64,000 nucleotides of DNA from Candidatus Sulfopaludibacter sp. SbA3 (GTDB lineage: Bacteria > Pseudomonadota > Alphaproteobacteria > Caulobacterales > Hyphomonadaceae), in NCBI GenBank assembly GCA_945888325.1, contig CAMDAC010000001.1, forward strand, positions 124,001-188,000. Direction: 5' to 3'. The position numbers and the translations under genes were made by a program. Positions 28,978 to 36,952 of the stretch are shown in pieces. Each line of letters begins with the position of its first letter. Within the stretch, counting starts at the first letter, position 1. The notes below the pieces were generated by a model, which ran no database searches, was not told the DNA's origin, and saw only the letters and a program-made list of their open reading frames with translations.

Positions 28978-29064
28978 ATGTCGCCAATCTATGACGTGTT
29001 TGCGTTGTGTCTGATCGTCGTGATGACCCTCACCCCTTTGGGCATGGCTGCTTACGGCATCTGA
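28978..29064 (+). CDS. Possible 28-aa membrane peptide
   Basis: A short frame after hisB, followed directly by a strong hairpin. The peptide is almost entirely hydrophobic (VFALCLIVVMTLTPLGMAAYGI) with a short polar start. It resembles real very small membrane proteins rather than random GC-rich translation, which would be rich in Arg/Ala/Gly. The ATG is preceded by GAGTTAAAGCC, a weak ribosome site. No family recognised. Confidence 0.4.
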   Translation: MSPIYDVFALCLIVVMTLTPLGMAAYGI

Positions 29065-29072
29065 TCTTTAAG

Positions 29073-29102
29073 GCGGCCCCGCGCGGTTTGCGCTGGGGCC
29101 GC
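29073..29102 (+). terminator. Hairpin after hisB and the 28-aa ORF
   Basis: Stems 29073-29080/29095-29102 (8 bp) and 29081-29084/29090-29093 (4 bp) around a GGTTT loop. Only TGATCCCTG follows on the + side, so it is not a classical U-tailed terminator. It sits between convergent genes (hisB side + and tetR -). Confidence 0.5.
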
Positions 29103-29118
29103 TGATCCCTGCCGCCTT

Positions 29119-29721
29119 TCAAAGCACCGAGGCGTCCACCACCGCGTCGATCAGCGCGGGCTCCGCCGGCACCTGGCCATCGAGCATGAGCATAGCGAGG
29201 CCGTGCACGAGCGACCAGGCTTTCAGCCGCCGCGCTTCCCTTACAGGCTGAGGCGTATCCGCCCCGAACAATCCGTCGATCGCGTTGACGAGAATCTGCA
29301 TCCCGTCCGACCCCTCCCCCGCACTGGGCGGCGGCGCGGCGACCGGCCCCGCGCTCTGCGCCATCATCAGCCGGAACAGCGCCGGGTGCGCGAGCGCGAA
29401 ATGAACATACGCCCGCCCCATCGCGTTGAACGCCTCAACCCCCGGCGACGATGACGCCATCGCCGCGCGGAAGGCCGCCGCCATCCGGTCATCACCCTCA
29501 AGACACAGCGCGCCGAGCAGCGCCGCCTTGTCCGGAAAGTGCCGGTAGACCGCCGTCGCCGAAACCCCCGCATTGCGGGCAATCTCGCGCAGGCTCAGCG
29601 CGTCGGCCGGCCCTGCATCGATCAGCTTCAGGCCTTCGTCGATGAGCGCCGCGCGCAAATCGCCATGATGATAGCGATTTTTCTCGGAATGGATGTTGAC
29701 AGTGTTATCTTTCTCGGACAT
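29119..29721 (-). CDS. TetR-family transcriptional regulator
   Basis: About 200 residues. The DNA-binding helix-turn-helix is at the start: RYHHGDLRAALIDEGLKLI then LSLREIARNAGVSATAVYRHFPDKAALLGAL. A C-terminal TetR_C/WHG-type ligand domain follows (AFNAMGRAYVHFALAHPALFRLMM). Two in-frame ATGs exist, at 29751 and 29721. I choose 29721 because a palindromic candidate operator begins immediately upstream and the extra residues are not needed. It is divergent from the carotenoid oxygenase gene, 62 bases between starts, and is the obvious candidate to repress it and itself. Confidence 0.88.
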   Translation of the reverse strand: MSEKDNTVNIHSEKNRYHHGDLRAALIDEGLKLIDAGPADALSLREIARNAGVSATAVYRHFPDKAALLGALCLEGDDRMAAAFRAAMASSSPGVEAFNAMGRAYVHFALAHPALFRLMMAQSAGPVAAPPPSAGEGSDGMQILVNAIDGLFGADTPQPVREARRLKAWSLVHGLAMLMLDGQVPAEPALIDAVVDASVL

Positions 29722-29737
29722 GTTATCGGTGTAAACA
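29721..29737. promoter_or_regulatory. Candidate TetR operator
   Basis: TGTTATCGGTGTAAACA, an imperfect inverted repeat with TGTT/AACA ends, lies in the short divergent gap between the TetR gene and the carotenoid oxygenase gene. A second GTTATC lies at 29704-29709 inside the start of the TetR gene. Position, size and symmetry fit autoregulation; no binding data. Confidence 0.4.
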
Positions 29738-29783
29738 TTATTTGAGCTCACCGCAACCTCTTACATCGTCACAGGAGCCCTCA

Positions 29784-31220
29784 ATGCCCAGCCCCGTCGA
29801 AACCGCCATCCGCGGCGTTGTCACCAAAGGCCTCATGGGGGTTGCAAGCTTCAACCGCGCCCACCGGAAGACCAAGGCGCCAAACCCCTATCTCACCGGC
29901 ATCCACACCCCGCTGAAGGATGAGCACACGCTGACGGACCTCAAGGTCACCGGCGCCATCCCCGCCGCCCTCAACGGCCTCTACCTGCGCAACGGCCCGA
30001 ACCCCTTCACACCGCCCAATCCCGCCACCCATCACTGGTTCGCCGGCGACGGCATGCTGCACGGCGTCCGCCTCGAAGGCGGCAAGGCGCTCTGGTACCG
30101 CAACCGCTGGATCCGCTCGGCTGAAATAAGCGAGGCCCTCGGCGAAAAGCCGATCCCCGGCCCGGCCAGCCGTTTCGGTAGTCCGAACACGAACGTTGTC
30201 CCGATGGGCGGAAAGATCTGGGCCATCGTCGAGGCCGGCGGCCTGCCGGTCGAAGTCTCCGACCTGCTCGAGTCCCGCACACGCAGCGACTTTGACGGCC
30301 TCCTCGCCCGGGGCTTCACCGCCCACCCGCATCTCGATCCGCTGACCGGCGAGACCCATGCCATCTGCTATAACGCGATGGATCCCACCGTGATCTGGCA
30401 CACTGTTCTGGACACGGACGGAAAGGTCCGCCGCCACGAACCCATCACCGTCGAGCACGGCCCGTCCATCCACGACTGCATGATCACCAAGAACTACGTC
30501 ATCGTGATGGACCTGCCCGTCACCTTCTCGATGCCCGCGATGATCTCCGGAGAGAACTTCCCCTATCGCTGGAACCCGAAACACGCAGCCCGCATCGGCC
30601 TCCTCCCCCGCGAGGGCAAGGGCGACGAGATCATCTGGTGCGAAATCTCGCCCTGCTACATCTTCCACCCTGCCAACGCCTACGAGACCGAAGACGGCAA
30701 GGTGATCATGGATGCCTGCGTCCACTCCGCCGTCTTCGACGATGGCCAGAAAGGCCCGAACGCCGCCACGACAACGTTCGAAAGCCTCGAGATCGACCCG
30801 GCTGCCCGCAAGGTCGCCCGCACCGTGATCGATGCCGCCCCGCAGGAATTTCCGCGTCCGGATGAACGCCGCATTGGCCAGCCTTACCGCTATGCCTATA
30901 CGGTTGCCCTGCCCCCGGCCGGCACCGCCGAATGGATGGGCGCCACGTCCCTCTACAAGCACGATCTCGGCGCACCCACCCGCGAGGTGCACGATTTCGG
31001 CCCCGGCAAGGTTCCCGGCGAGTTTGTCTTCGTGCCCGCACACGCCAAATCCGCCGAGGATGAAGGCTGGCTCATCGGCTATGTCATCGACACCAACACG
31101 GACACGACCGACCTGGTGATCCTCGATGCGCAGCAATTCTCAGGCCCGCCAGCCGCCGCGATCACCATTCCGGTGCGCATCCCGCCCGGATTCCACGGAA
31201 ACTGGGTCGCAATACCCTAA
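29784..31220 (+). CDS. Carotenoid oxygenase (RPE65/CCD family)
   Basis: Non-haem iron dioxygenase of 478 residues that cleaves a carotenoid, apocarotenoid or stilbene double bond. It opens with LNGLYLRNGPNPFTPPNPATHHWFAGDGMLHGVRLE, the family signature. The four iron-binding His are in FTAHPHLDPLTGE, GPSIHDCMIT, CYIFHPANAYE and the C-terminal PPGFHGNW. The ATG at 29784 has an AGGAG site; the open frame extends to 29742 upstream. Divergent TetR suggests substrate-induced expression. Lignostilbene versus carotenoid cleavage cannot be separated by eye. Confidence 0.92.
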   Translation: MPSPVETAIRGVVTKGLMGVASFNRAHRKTKAPNPYLTGIHTPLKDEHTLTDLKVTGAIPAALNGLYLRNGPNPFTPPNPATHHWFAGDGMLHGVRLEGGKALWYRNRWIRSAEISEALGEKPIPGPASRFGSPNTNVVPMGGKIWAIVEAGGLPVEVSDLLESRTRSDFDGLLARGFTAHPHLDPLTGETHAICYNAMDPTVIWHTVLDTDGKVRRHEPITVEHGPSIHDCMITKNYVIVMDLPVTFSMPAMISGENFPYRWNPKHAARIGLLPREGKGDEIIWCEISPCYIFHPANAYETEDGKVIMDACVHSAVFDDGQKGPNAATTTFESLEIDPAARKVARTVIDAAPQEFPRPDERRIGQPYRYAYTVALPPAGTAEWMGATSLYKHDLGAPTREVHDFGPGKVPGEFVFVPAHAKSAEDEGWLIGYVIDTNTDTTDLVILDAQQFSGPPAAAITIPVRIPPGFHGNWVAIP

Positions 31221-32524
31221 CCGGTCGGATCTTCCGCCGACGCGGGGACCCTCGCCACCAGCAGCTTGTCGATCCGGCGGCCGTCCATGTCGATCACTTC
31301 GAATCGCCAGCCACTGGACACCGCTGCATCGCCGAGTTCCGGAATGCGCTGCAGGTGATGGATCACCAGGCCCGCAACGGTCGTGTACGGAGGATCTTCC
31401 TCCGGCGTCAGGTCCGAACCCAGCGCAATTTCCGCGTCCTCGATCGCCATCCGCCCGTCCAGCAACCAGGAGCCATCCTCGCGCTTCTGCGGCCGCGCCA
31501 GTCCGTCTTCCGCCGAGAAGGCAACGTCCCCGGCAATCGCGCCGAGCACATCGGCGGCCGTGACGATGCCCTCGATATGGCCGAGCTCATCCGAGACCAG
31601 CGCCATCTGAACCGCGCTCGCCTGCATGCTCTCGAGCAGGTTGAGCACCGTCATCGAGTCCGGCACGAACAGGGGTGCATGTCCCGCCGTCTCGAAATCC
31701 GGCAGCCGCTTGCCCTCGGACAGCGCCAGAAGATCCTTGGTCTGAACAACCGAGATCACATGTTCGAGGTCACCGCGCGCCACCGGGAAGCGCGAGTGAT
31801 GGCTTGCCGCGATGCGCTTCAAAAGTTCTTCCGGCGGATCATCAAGGTCGAGCCAGACGACATCCTTGCGCGAGGTCATGATCGAGCGCACGTCCCGGTC
31901 CGCCAGACGCATCACGCTGCGGATCATTGCGCGCTCGTCCTCGTCGATGGCCCCGCTGGCGGCGCCTTCCTCGATCACGCTTTCGATCTCTTCTTCCGTC
32001 ATCTGCTCGATATTGACGTTCGACAGGCCGAACAGGCGGAGGATCAGGTTGGTGGACCCCCTCAGGATGAAGACGACCGGAAACACGATCTTCGCCAGCA
32101 GCGCCATCGGCGGCGCGATGAGGCTCGCGAACGCTTCCGGCGCCGTGATGGCAATCCGCTTCGGCACCAGTTCGCCGATGACGATCGAGAGATACGTCGT
32201 CGCCGCGATCACCACGCCGAACGCGATGAAGCCCGCATGCTTCTCTAGCGCCGGGAAAGTCTGCACGATCCACGGCGCCACGTCTTCCGCCAGCGCCGTT
32301 GCGCCATAGGCCCCCATGATGATGCCGACCAGCGTGATGCCCACCTGCACGGTCGAGAGGAAAGCCGAGGGGTCTTCCTGCAGCTTCAGGGCAGCCTTGG
32401 CCCCCTTGTCGCCCTTTTCGGCGCGCATTTGCAGACGGTTCCGGCGGGAGGAGACAATCGCGAGTTCGGACAGCGCGAACACCCCGTTAAGGGCGATCAG
32501 CGCGAGAAGTATAATTATATCCAT
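31217..32524 (-). CDS. CNNM/CorC family protein (second copy)
   Basis: A 435-residue relative of the 19102-20364 protein: CNNM domain (NGVFALSELAIVSSRRNRLQMRAEKGD, IVIGELVPKRIAI), CBS pair (VRSIMTSRKDVVWLDLDD ... ALVSDELGHIEGIVTAADVLGAIAGD) and a C-terminal CorC_HlyC domain (TTVAGLVIHHLQRIPELGDAA). The start MDIIILLALIALNG at 32524 is chosen over an upstream ATG whose product is Gly/Arg-rich. It has more residues between the membrane and CBS domains than the first copy and resembles the YhdP/YtfL-like branch. It overlaps the carotenoid oxygenase stop by 4 bases, convergent. Confidence 0.9.
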   Translation of the reverse strand: MDIIILLALIALNGVFALSELAIVSSRRNRLQMRAEKGDKGAKAALKLQEDPSAFLSTVQVGITLVGIIMGAYGATALAEDVAPWIVQTFPALEKHAGFIAFGVVIAATTYLSIVIGELVPKRIAITAPEAFASLIAPPMALLAKIVFPVVFILRGSTNLILRLFGLSNVNIEQMTEEEIESVIEEGAASGAIDEDERAMIRSVMRLADRDVRSIMTSRKDVVWLDLDDPPEELLKRIAASHHSRFPVARGDLEHVISVVQTKDLLALSEGKRLPDFETAGHAPLFVPDSMTVLNLLESMQASAVQMALVSDELGHIEGIVTAADVLGAIAGDVAFSAEDGLARPQKREDGSWLLDGRMAIEDAEIALGSDLTPEEDPPYTTVAGLVIHHLQRIPELGDAAVSSGWRFEVIDMDGRRIDKLLVARVPASAEDPTG

Positions 32525-32615
32525 GGCACGCGGCCTATCGCATGATTTCCCCCCGCGTCCAAGCGCGCCGGCCGCCTCGATTGCCACGCCCCGCCGCCCC
32601 CGCTAAGAGCCGCCC

Positions 32616-33248
32616 ATGTCCCGCGTTGCGCTCATCGACTATGGCTCCGGCAACCTCCACTCCTGCGCGCGCGCCCTCGCCGCCGCCGCCGGCGCAGGCC
32701 ACGACATCCAGATCACCGCCGCCCCCGCCGGCCTCGCCGCCGCAGACCGCATCGTCCTGCCCGGCGTCGGCCACTTTGCGGACTGCGCCGGCGCCTTGCG
32801 CGCCATCCCCGGCATGGTCGAGGCGCTCGAAGCCGCCGTCATCGACAAGGCCCGCCCCTTCCTCGGCATCTGCGTCGGCCTGCAGCTGATGGCAGATGTC
32901 GGCCTCGAGGACGGCGAGACGCGCGGCCTCGGCTGGATCCACGGCCTCGTCGAGGCGTTCGAGCCCGCCCCCGGCCTGCCCGTCCCGCATGTCGGCTGGA
33001 ACGAGATCCTCCTCACCGCGGGCCACCCCGTCCTCGCCGGCCTCGGCCCCTCGCCCCACGCCTACTTCACCCACTCCTACGCCTTCCGCCCGGAGGACGA
33101 GGCCCATGTCGCCGCCTGGTGCGATTACGGCGCCCCCTTCGCCGCCGCCCTCGGCCGCGACAACCTCTTCGGCACCCAGTTCCACCCGGAGAAAAGCCAG
33201 AAGCTGGGGCTGCGGATTTTGAGTAATTTCCTCGCTTGGAAGCCGTGA
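32616..33248 (+). CDS. hisH: Imidazole glycerol phosphate synthase, glutamine amidotransferase subunit
   Basis: Class I glutaminase of 210 residues that feeds ammonia to HisF. Catalytic Cys in [15 protein letters not shown] (near residue 88), His and Glu in [17 protein letters not shown] near the C-terminus; YFTHSYAF is also typical. DNA is extremely GC-rich here and drops to normal at the last dozen codons. hisA follows after a 136-base gap containing two REP-like hairpins. Confidence 0.96.
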   Translation: MSRVALIDYGSGNLHSCARALAAAAGAGHDIQITAAPAGLAAADRIVLPGVGHFADCAGALRAIPGMVEALEAAVIDKARPFLGICVGLQLMADVGLEDGETRGLGWIHGLVEAFEPAPGLPVPHVGWNEILLTAGHPVLAGLGPSPHAYFTHSYAFRPEDEAHVAAWCDYGAPFAAALGRDNLFGTQFHPEKSQKLGLRILSNFLAWKP

Positions 33249-33254
33249 CCTTCC

Positions 33255-33294
33255 CCCCTCTCCCGCTTGCGGGAGAGGGGTTGGGGGTGAGGGC
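33255..33294. repeat. REP-like hairpin repeat, unit 1
   Basis: A GC hairpin (33255-33280, stem CCCCTCTCCCGC with a TT loop) is followed by TTGGGGGTGAGGGCT. The same unit occurs inverted at 33327-33367, making a BIME-like pair between hisH and hisA. Units of this CTCTCCCGC...GCGGGAGAG type are common interspersed repeats in proteobacterial genomes. Confidence 0.75.
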
Positions 33295-33326
33295 TCTTCC
33301 CCCTATAAGCCGCGCCAAGGTTCAAA

Positions 33327-33367
33327 GCCCCCTCACCCCTGCCCCTCTCCCGCACGCGGGAGAGGGG
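33327..33367. repeat. REP-like hairpin repeat, unit 2 (inverted)
   Basis: Inverted copy of the 33255-33294 unit: AGCCCCCTCACCCC followed by the hairpin at 33342-33367. Together the two units could form a large cruciform or stem in the hisH-hisA message; the likely effect is mRNA stabilisation or partial termination. Confidence 0.75.
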
Positions 33368-33384
33368 TTCCAGAAAAAGAAACC

Positions 33385-34110
33385 ATGCCCTTCACCATCT
33401 ACCCCGCGATTGACCTGAAAGACGGCGCCTGCGTCCGCCTGCTGCGCGGCGAGATGGACGCGGCCACCGTGTTCAACACCGATCCCGCAAACCAGGCCGC
33501 CGCCTTCCACAAGATGGGCTTCACCCATCTCCACGTCGTCGACCTCAACGGCGCCTTCGAAGGCCAGCCCGTCAACCGCGACGCCGTCGCCGGCATCCTC
33601 AAAGCCACCCCTGCCCCGGTCCAACTCGGCGGCGGCATCCGCACCCGCGCCCAGATCGACGCCTGGCTGGAGGCCGGCATCGCCCGCGTCATCCTCGGCA
33701 CCGTCGCTCTGCGCGACCCCGAACTCGTGAAAACCGCCGCCCGCGCCCTCCCGGGCCGCATCGTGGTCGGCATCGACGCCAAAGAAGGCATGGTTGCCGT
33801 CGAAGGCTGGGCCGAGACCAGCGACATGCGCGCCACCGAACTCGCGAAAGCCTTCGAAGGCTGCGGCGTCGCCGCCATCATCGCCACCGACATCAGCCGC
33901 GACGGCCTGAAGACCGGCGTGAATGTTCCGTTCACGGCAGAACTCGCCAACACCGTCACCATCCCCATCATCGCCAGCGGCGGCGTCAAAAGCGTCGACG
34001 ACATCCGCGCCCTGAGAGCCAGCGGCGCCCCCATCGCCGGCACAATCCTTGGCCGCGCGCTGTATGACGGGGATATTGATGCGGCCGATGCGGTGAGGGC
34101 GGCGCAATAG
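33385..34110 (+). CDS. hisA: Phosphoribosylformimino-5-aminoimidazole carboxamide ribotide isomerase
   Basis: A (beta/alpha)8-barrel Amadori isomerase of 241 residues acting just before HisHF. It shows [14 protein letters not shown] (general acid/base Asp), [46 protein letters not shown] (second catalytic Asp) and [15 protein letters not shown] phosphate site. The start has no strong ribosome site; it sits 17 bases after the REP pair. Normally hisF follows directly, but here 2.8 kb of unrelated genes intervene. Confidence 0.97.
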   Translation: MPFTIYPAIDLKDGACVRLLRGEMDAATVFNTDPANQAAAFHKMGFTHLHVVDLNGAFEGQPVNRDAVAGILKATPAPVQLGGGIRTRAQIDAWLEAGIARVILGTVALRDPELVKTAARALPGRIVVGIDAKEGMVAVEGWAETSDMRATELAKAFEGCGVAAIIATDISRDGLKTGVNVPFTAELANTVTIPIIASGGVKSVDDIRALRASGAPIAGTILGRALYDGDIDAADAVRAAQ

Positions 34111-34220
34111 GATCCGACGCAGAGCTTTCAAACCTGCTCACCCAGAAGGCGAATTTGTTTTTGAAATAGCGGACCTTGAGGCAATCTGAAGGTTCAGATC
34201 AAGCCGAGTGGAATCGGCAG

Positions 34221-35039
34221 ATGGCCGCAGCAAGAGCGAAAAAAGCCAATAAGGTCGAAGTTGCAGAACCCATAGTCTGCGGCCTAATTATGCCGATTTG
34301 TGAAATAGACGGAATGCCAGCCGCGCGTTGGTCCGACGTTCGCCGAATTTTCGAAGAAGCCGCAGAAGCTGCTGGCTTCAAGGCTAGGATGGTAAGCGAA
34401 TCTGACGAAACTAGCGTCATTCACAAAAGCATAATTCAAAATCTGTACACAGATGAAATAGCAATATGTGATGTTAGCGGCTTGAATTCCAATGTGATGT
34501 TCGAGCTAGGCATGCGTTTGGCTTTCGACAAACCCACAGTTGTTGTAAAAGATGATAAGATCAGGTTCTCTTTTGACACGTCCCCTATTCAACATGTTGG
34601 ATATCGGCGAGACCTCAGATTCGAGGATATCAGACAATTCATTTTAGAACTAAGCAAAAAGCTGAAGTCGACTCACTCGGCATCTCAAAATGACCCCAGC
34701 TACTCTCCATTTGTTCGTAATTTCGGCTCTTTCAAACTGCCACAAATGGCAACCGAAACGGTCGCATTCGACGTTTATGCCGTCGAACAGCTCAAGATGC
34801 TTGAGAAAAGTGTTTCCAGACTAGGTGCAAAAATATCGGCGCTGGAAGCCGCATCGTCGGCCGACAGTGCACGGCGTGTAGTACGCATCTCAACAGGAAA
34901 TGCCTTAGCCCCTGGATATCGGCCGAATGCGTTGGCGGGATTGGATTCGGCTTTGATCGGAAGCCCTTCTCAGGGTGTAGACTTGGGGGCTGTCGGCGGC
35001 CTGTTGAGCGCGTTGGGCAAAAGTGGTGACAAAGGATAG
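34221..35039 (+). CDS. GC-poor singleton with nucleoside 2-deoxyribosyltransferase/TIR-like N-terminal domain
   Basis: A protein of 272 residues (287 if a TTG at 34176 is used; neither start has a strong ribosome site). The N-terminal half, with EIAICDVSGLNSNVMFELGM then AFDKPTVVVKDD and FSFDTSPIQHVGYRR, has the D-x-S-x-x-N-x-N-x-x-x-E-L-G pattern of nucleoside-deoxyribosyltransferase-like and TIR-like nucleotide-binding folds, some of which act in anti-phage or NAD-cleaving systems. The middle (VAFDVYAVEQLKMLEKSVSRLGAKISALEAA) looks like a coiled coil, and the tail is low-complexity. Base composition is unlike the neighbours (22 of 60 G/C at 34441-34500 against 43 of 60 in hisA at 33541-33600), with TTA and CTA codons. 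Probably acquired by transfer. Function not known. Confidence 0.7.
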   Translation: MAAARAKKANKVEVAEPIVCGLIMPICEIDGMPAARWSDVRRIFEEAAEAAGFKARMVSESDETSVIHKSIIQNLYTDEIAICDVSGLNSNVMFELGMRLAFDKPTVVVKDDKIRFSFDTSPIQHVGYRRDLRFEDIRQFILELSKKLKSTHSASQNDPSYSPFVRNFGSFKLPQMATETVAFDVYAVEQLKMLEKSVSRLGAKISALEAASSADSARRVVRISTGNALAPGYRPNALAGLDSALIGSPSQGVDLGAVGGLLSALGKSGDKG

Positions 35040-35191
35040 CTGAGTGGCCGCGCTTCAAAAACGACGAAGCTTTCGTCAGAGAGGGTGAAGCTTGAGCCAA
35101 GCTGAGCCATCATTGCCTTGACCATTGAACCGCCCGCCCTCACGCTTGCCGCTTCCCGCCCCTATCCTCCGCCGCAAACGGAGCCCCCACC

Positions 35192-35563
35192 ATGCCGGAC
35201 GATCTCGTCGCGCGTCTCAATGCCTTCACGGCGAACAAGCATCCCGGCCATGTCGGCGTCTCGCTCACGCATTGCGAGGCGACCCGTGTGGAAGGCCGCC
35301 TGACGGTGACCGAGCCGGTCGTCGCCGGCACCGGATTTCTCTGGGCGCCGGTCGTCATAACGCTAGCGGACTGGCTCTGCGCCGCCGGCATGTCGCCCAA
35401 CCTGAAAGAGGGCGAGAGCTTCACGACCGTCGAGCTGAAAACCAATTTCCTCGGCAGCGCCAAGGTCGGCGAGGTCGTCTCAGGCGTGGCCACGCCCGCG
35501 CACCGGGGCCGCACCACACATGTCTGGGATGTCGAAGTCAAAAATGAGAACGCGGAAAGGTGA
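35192..35563 (+). CDS. PaaI-type hotdog thioesterase, C-terminus lost to a frameshift
   Basis: A 123-residue hotdog-fold acyl-CoA thioesterase: HVGVSLTHCEATRVEGRLTVTEPVVAGTGFLWAPVVITLADWLCAAGM, FTTVELKTNFLGSAKVGEVVSGVATPAHRGRTTHVWDVEV. The expected end of the last strand is not in this frame: the frame ends NENAER-stop. One base over, bases 35560-35607 read VIALFRCTQMILAPR-stop, exactly the usual ending (ALFRCTQM is common in the family). A missing A in the A-run at 35555-35557 would explain it. Either the gene is newly damaged or this is a sequencing error. Confidence 0.8.
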   Translation: MPDDLVARLNAFTANKHPGHVGVSLTHCEATRVEGRLTVTEPVVAGTGFLWAPVVITLADWLCAAGMSPNLKEGESFTTVELKTNFLGSAKVGEVVSGVATPAHRGRTTHVWDVEVKNENAER

Positions 35564-35603
35564 TCGCTCTGTTCCGCTGTACCCAGATGATCCTCGCCCC
35601 GCG

Positions 35604-35747
35604 CTAGCGCGCGTCGGTCGCGAACCCGGTTCGCGCGGCCTTGGCAATGGCGCGTTGCTGCTCGCGGTCGTCGAGATACCGGCGCACGGCGCGCTCCACC
35701 AGCACGGTGAAGCCCACGGTGAGGGCAGTCTTGATCAGTCGGTTCAT
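35604..35747 (-). CDS. Small basic protein (hypothetical, 47 aa)
   Basis: A short frame with an excellent ribosome site (AAGGAGAC, eight bases before the ATG at 35747). The product MNRLIKTALTVGFTVLVERA then VRRYLDDREQQRAIAKAARTGFATDAR has an N-terminal amphipathic or membrane-associated helix and a charged tail. Its stop shares the CTAG palindrome at 35604-35607 with the ancestral stop of the convergent thioesterase. No family recognised. Confidence 0.6.
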   Translation of the reverse strand: MNRLIKTALTVGFTVLVERAVRRYLDDREQQRAIAKAARTGFATDAR

Positions 35748-35806
35748 GGCTCGTCTCCTTGAAGGGGCAATGCCCCATCAACGCCCGGAGCCCCGCAGCG
35801 GTTCCG

Positions 35807-36001
35807 TCAGCGCGCGGAGGACAGCGGCCGGCGCAGGCTGCGGCGGGTGCGCAGGGCGTAGGTCAGCGCGCTTTCGGGCGCGCCCGGAAGGGCCGCCTCT
35901 TCCTGCATTTGCGTCAGGCGCGCAGCGAGGCGGCAGAGGTTTTCGGTATCTTCCTGGCGAATGCGCTCGGCGGCTTTGCGGCTGGCTTTGTTAAGGTCCA
36001 C
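35807..36001 (-). CDS. Small charged helical protein (hypothetical, 64 aa)
   Basis: The last 64 codons of a longer minus-strand frame look like a real small gene: they start at GTG (36001) with AAGGACG upstream and encode DLNKASRKAAERIRQEDTENLCRLAARLTQMQEEAALPG then a basic tail (RTRRSLRRPLSS). The composition is helical and charged, unlike the Arg/Gly/Pro-rich sequence upstream in the same frame. Sits 59 bases upstream of the 47-aa gene on the same strand. Confidence 0.5.
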   Translation of the reverse strand: MDLNKASRKAAERIRQEDTENLCRLAARLTQMQEEAALPGAPESALTYALRTRRSLRRPLSSAR

Positions 36002-36078
36002 GGGCTCGTCCTTTTCAAGGCTCTCAAAAGCACCCCCGGAGCCGCTATAGCAGAAAAGCGCCCCGCGCCAAAAGTCCG

Positions 36079-36831
36079 TCAGGCCGGCACGCGGATCGGC
36101 CCCGGCGCCGGCGCATCGCCCACCGCACGGTTCTTGCCCGCCGCCTTGGCACTGTACAGCGCCTGGTCGGCCCGGCTCAGCAGCGCAGACACCGTGTCGC
36201 CCTCGCGGGCGAGGCAATAGCCCAGGCTGATCGTCACGCTGAGGCGCTGTCCGCCATGCATGCAGCCCTCGCCGCCCAGTGCGCGCACCAGGGTCTGGAA
36301 ATAGCGCCGCGCGTCGGCCTCGGTCTCGAACAGGCCGGCGGCCGCAAATTCCTCGCCGCCGAGGCGCGCCATCACGCCGCCTTCCGGCTCCATCGCCCGC
36401 ATCGCTCCGCCTACGGACTTCAGGATATTGTCGCCCGCCGCGTGGCCGTGCTCGTCATTGACGCGCTTGAAATTGTCGATATCGGCAATCGCGCAGGCTA
36501 GGATGCCCTCGCCCAGCGCGGCCCGTGCCTGAAGCTGCTCGGTCGCCGTGAAGAACGCCCGCCGGTTCGGCAGGCCCGTCAACTCGTCACTGTTGGCCAG
36601 CCGATGATTGGCCAGCGCAAGCCGCTCGGCTTTCATCTGGGCCCGCAGGACGAAGAAACTGCAGGTCGGCGCGATGATCGCGGGCAGCGCGATACAGGAA
36701 ATATAGACCGACGCGTGATCGATCACCGGATCGATCTGCAGCCAGATCCATACCGGCAGAACCGACGCCAGAACCGAACACGCCGTGATCAGCGCGCCGG
36801 TCAGGATGGCTTTGCGAAGGGCAGGCGTCAT
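36079..36831 (-). CDS. Diguanylate cyclase (GGDEF) with membrane anchor
   Basis: About 250 residues. Two N-terminal membrane helices ([23 protein letters not shown] and [21 protein letters not shown]) lead into a GGDEF domain with [41 protein letters not shown] and the active-site form [15 protein letters not shown] is catalytically competent. A TTG at 36882 and ATG at 36876 lie upstream in frame; I use the ATG at 36831 (MTPALRKA). It overlaps nothing essential but lies head to head with hisF, starts 122 bases apart. Confidence 0.88.
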   Translation of the reverse strand: MTPALRKAILTGALITACSVLASVLPVWIWLQIDPVIDHASVYISCIALPAIIAPTCSFFVLRAQMKAERLALANHRLANSDELTGLPNRRAFFTATEQLQARAALGEGILACAIADIDNFKRVNDEHGHAAGDNILKSVGGAMRAMEPEGGVMARLGGEEFAAAGLFETEADARRYFQTLVRALGGEGCMHGGQRLSVTISLGYCLAREGDTVSALLSRADQALYSAKAAGKNRAVGDAPAPGPIRVPA

Positions 36832-36952
36832 GGACAGGCGGCTCTCGGATTTCGATCCGTATACATACACCGCCATGCTCAAGTCCGGCTCCAGAGGATC
36901 GGTGAAATTTCATCGATTTGACCTGGCCATCCCCTGCCGCTACACCGCGCGC

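Noticed and set aside
33255-33367. A CRISPR array or phage attachment site at the repeats
   Set aside because: Only two inverted units are present, with a single non-spacer interval; this is a REP-like pair.
34221-35039. A multi-gene defence island around the GC-poor gene
   Set aside because: It stands alone; neighbours are hisA and a thioesterase, so only a single transferred gene can be supported.
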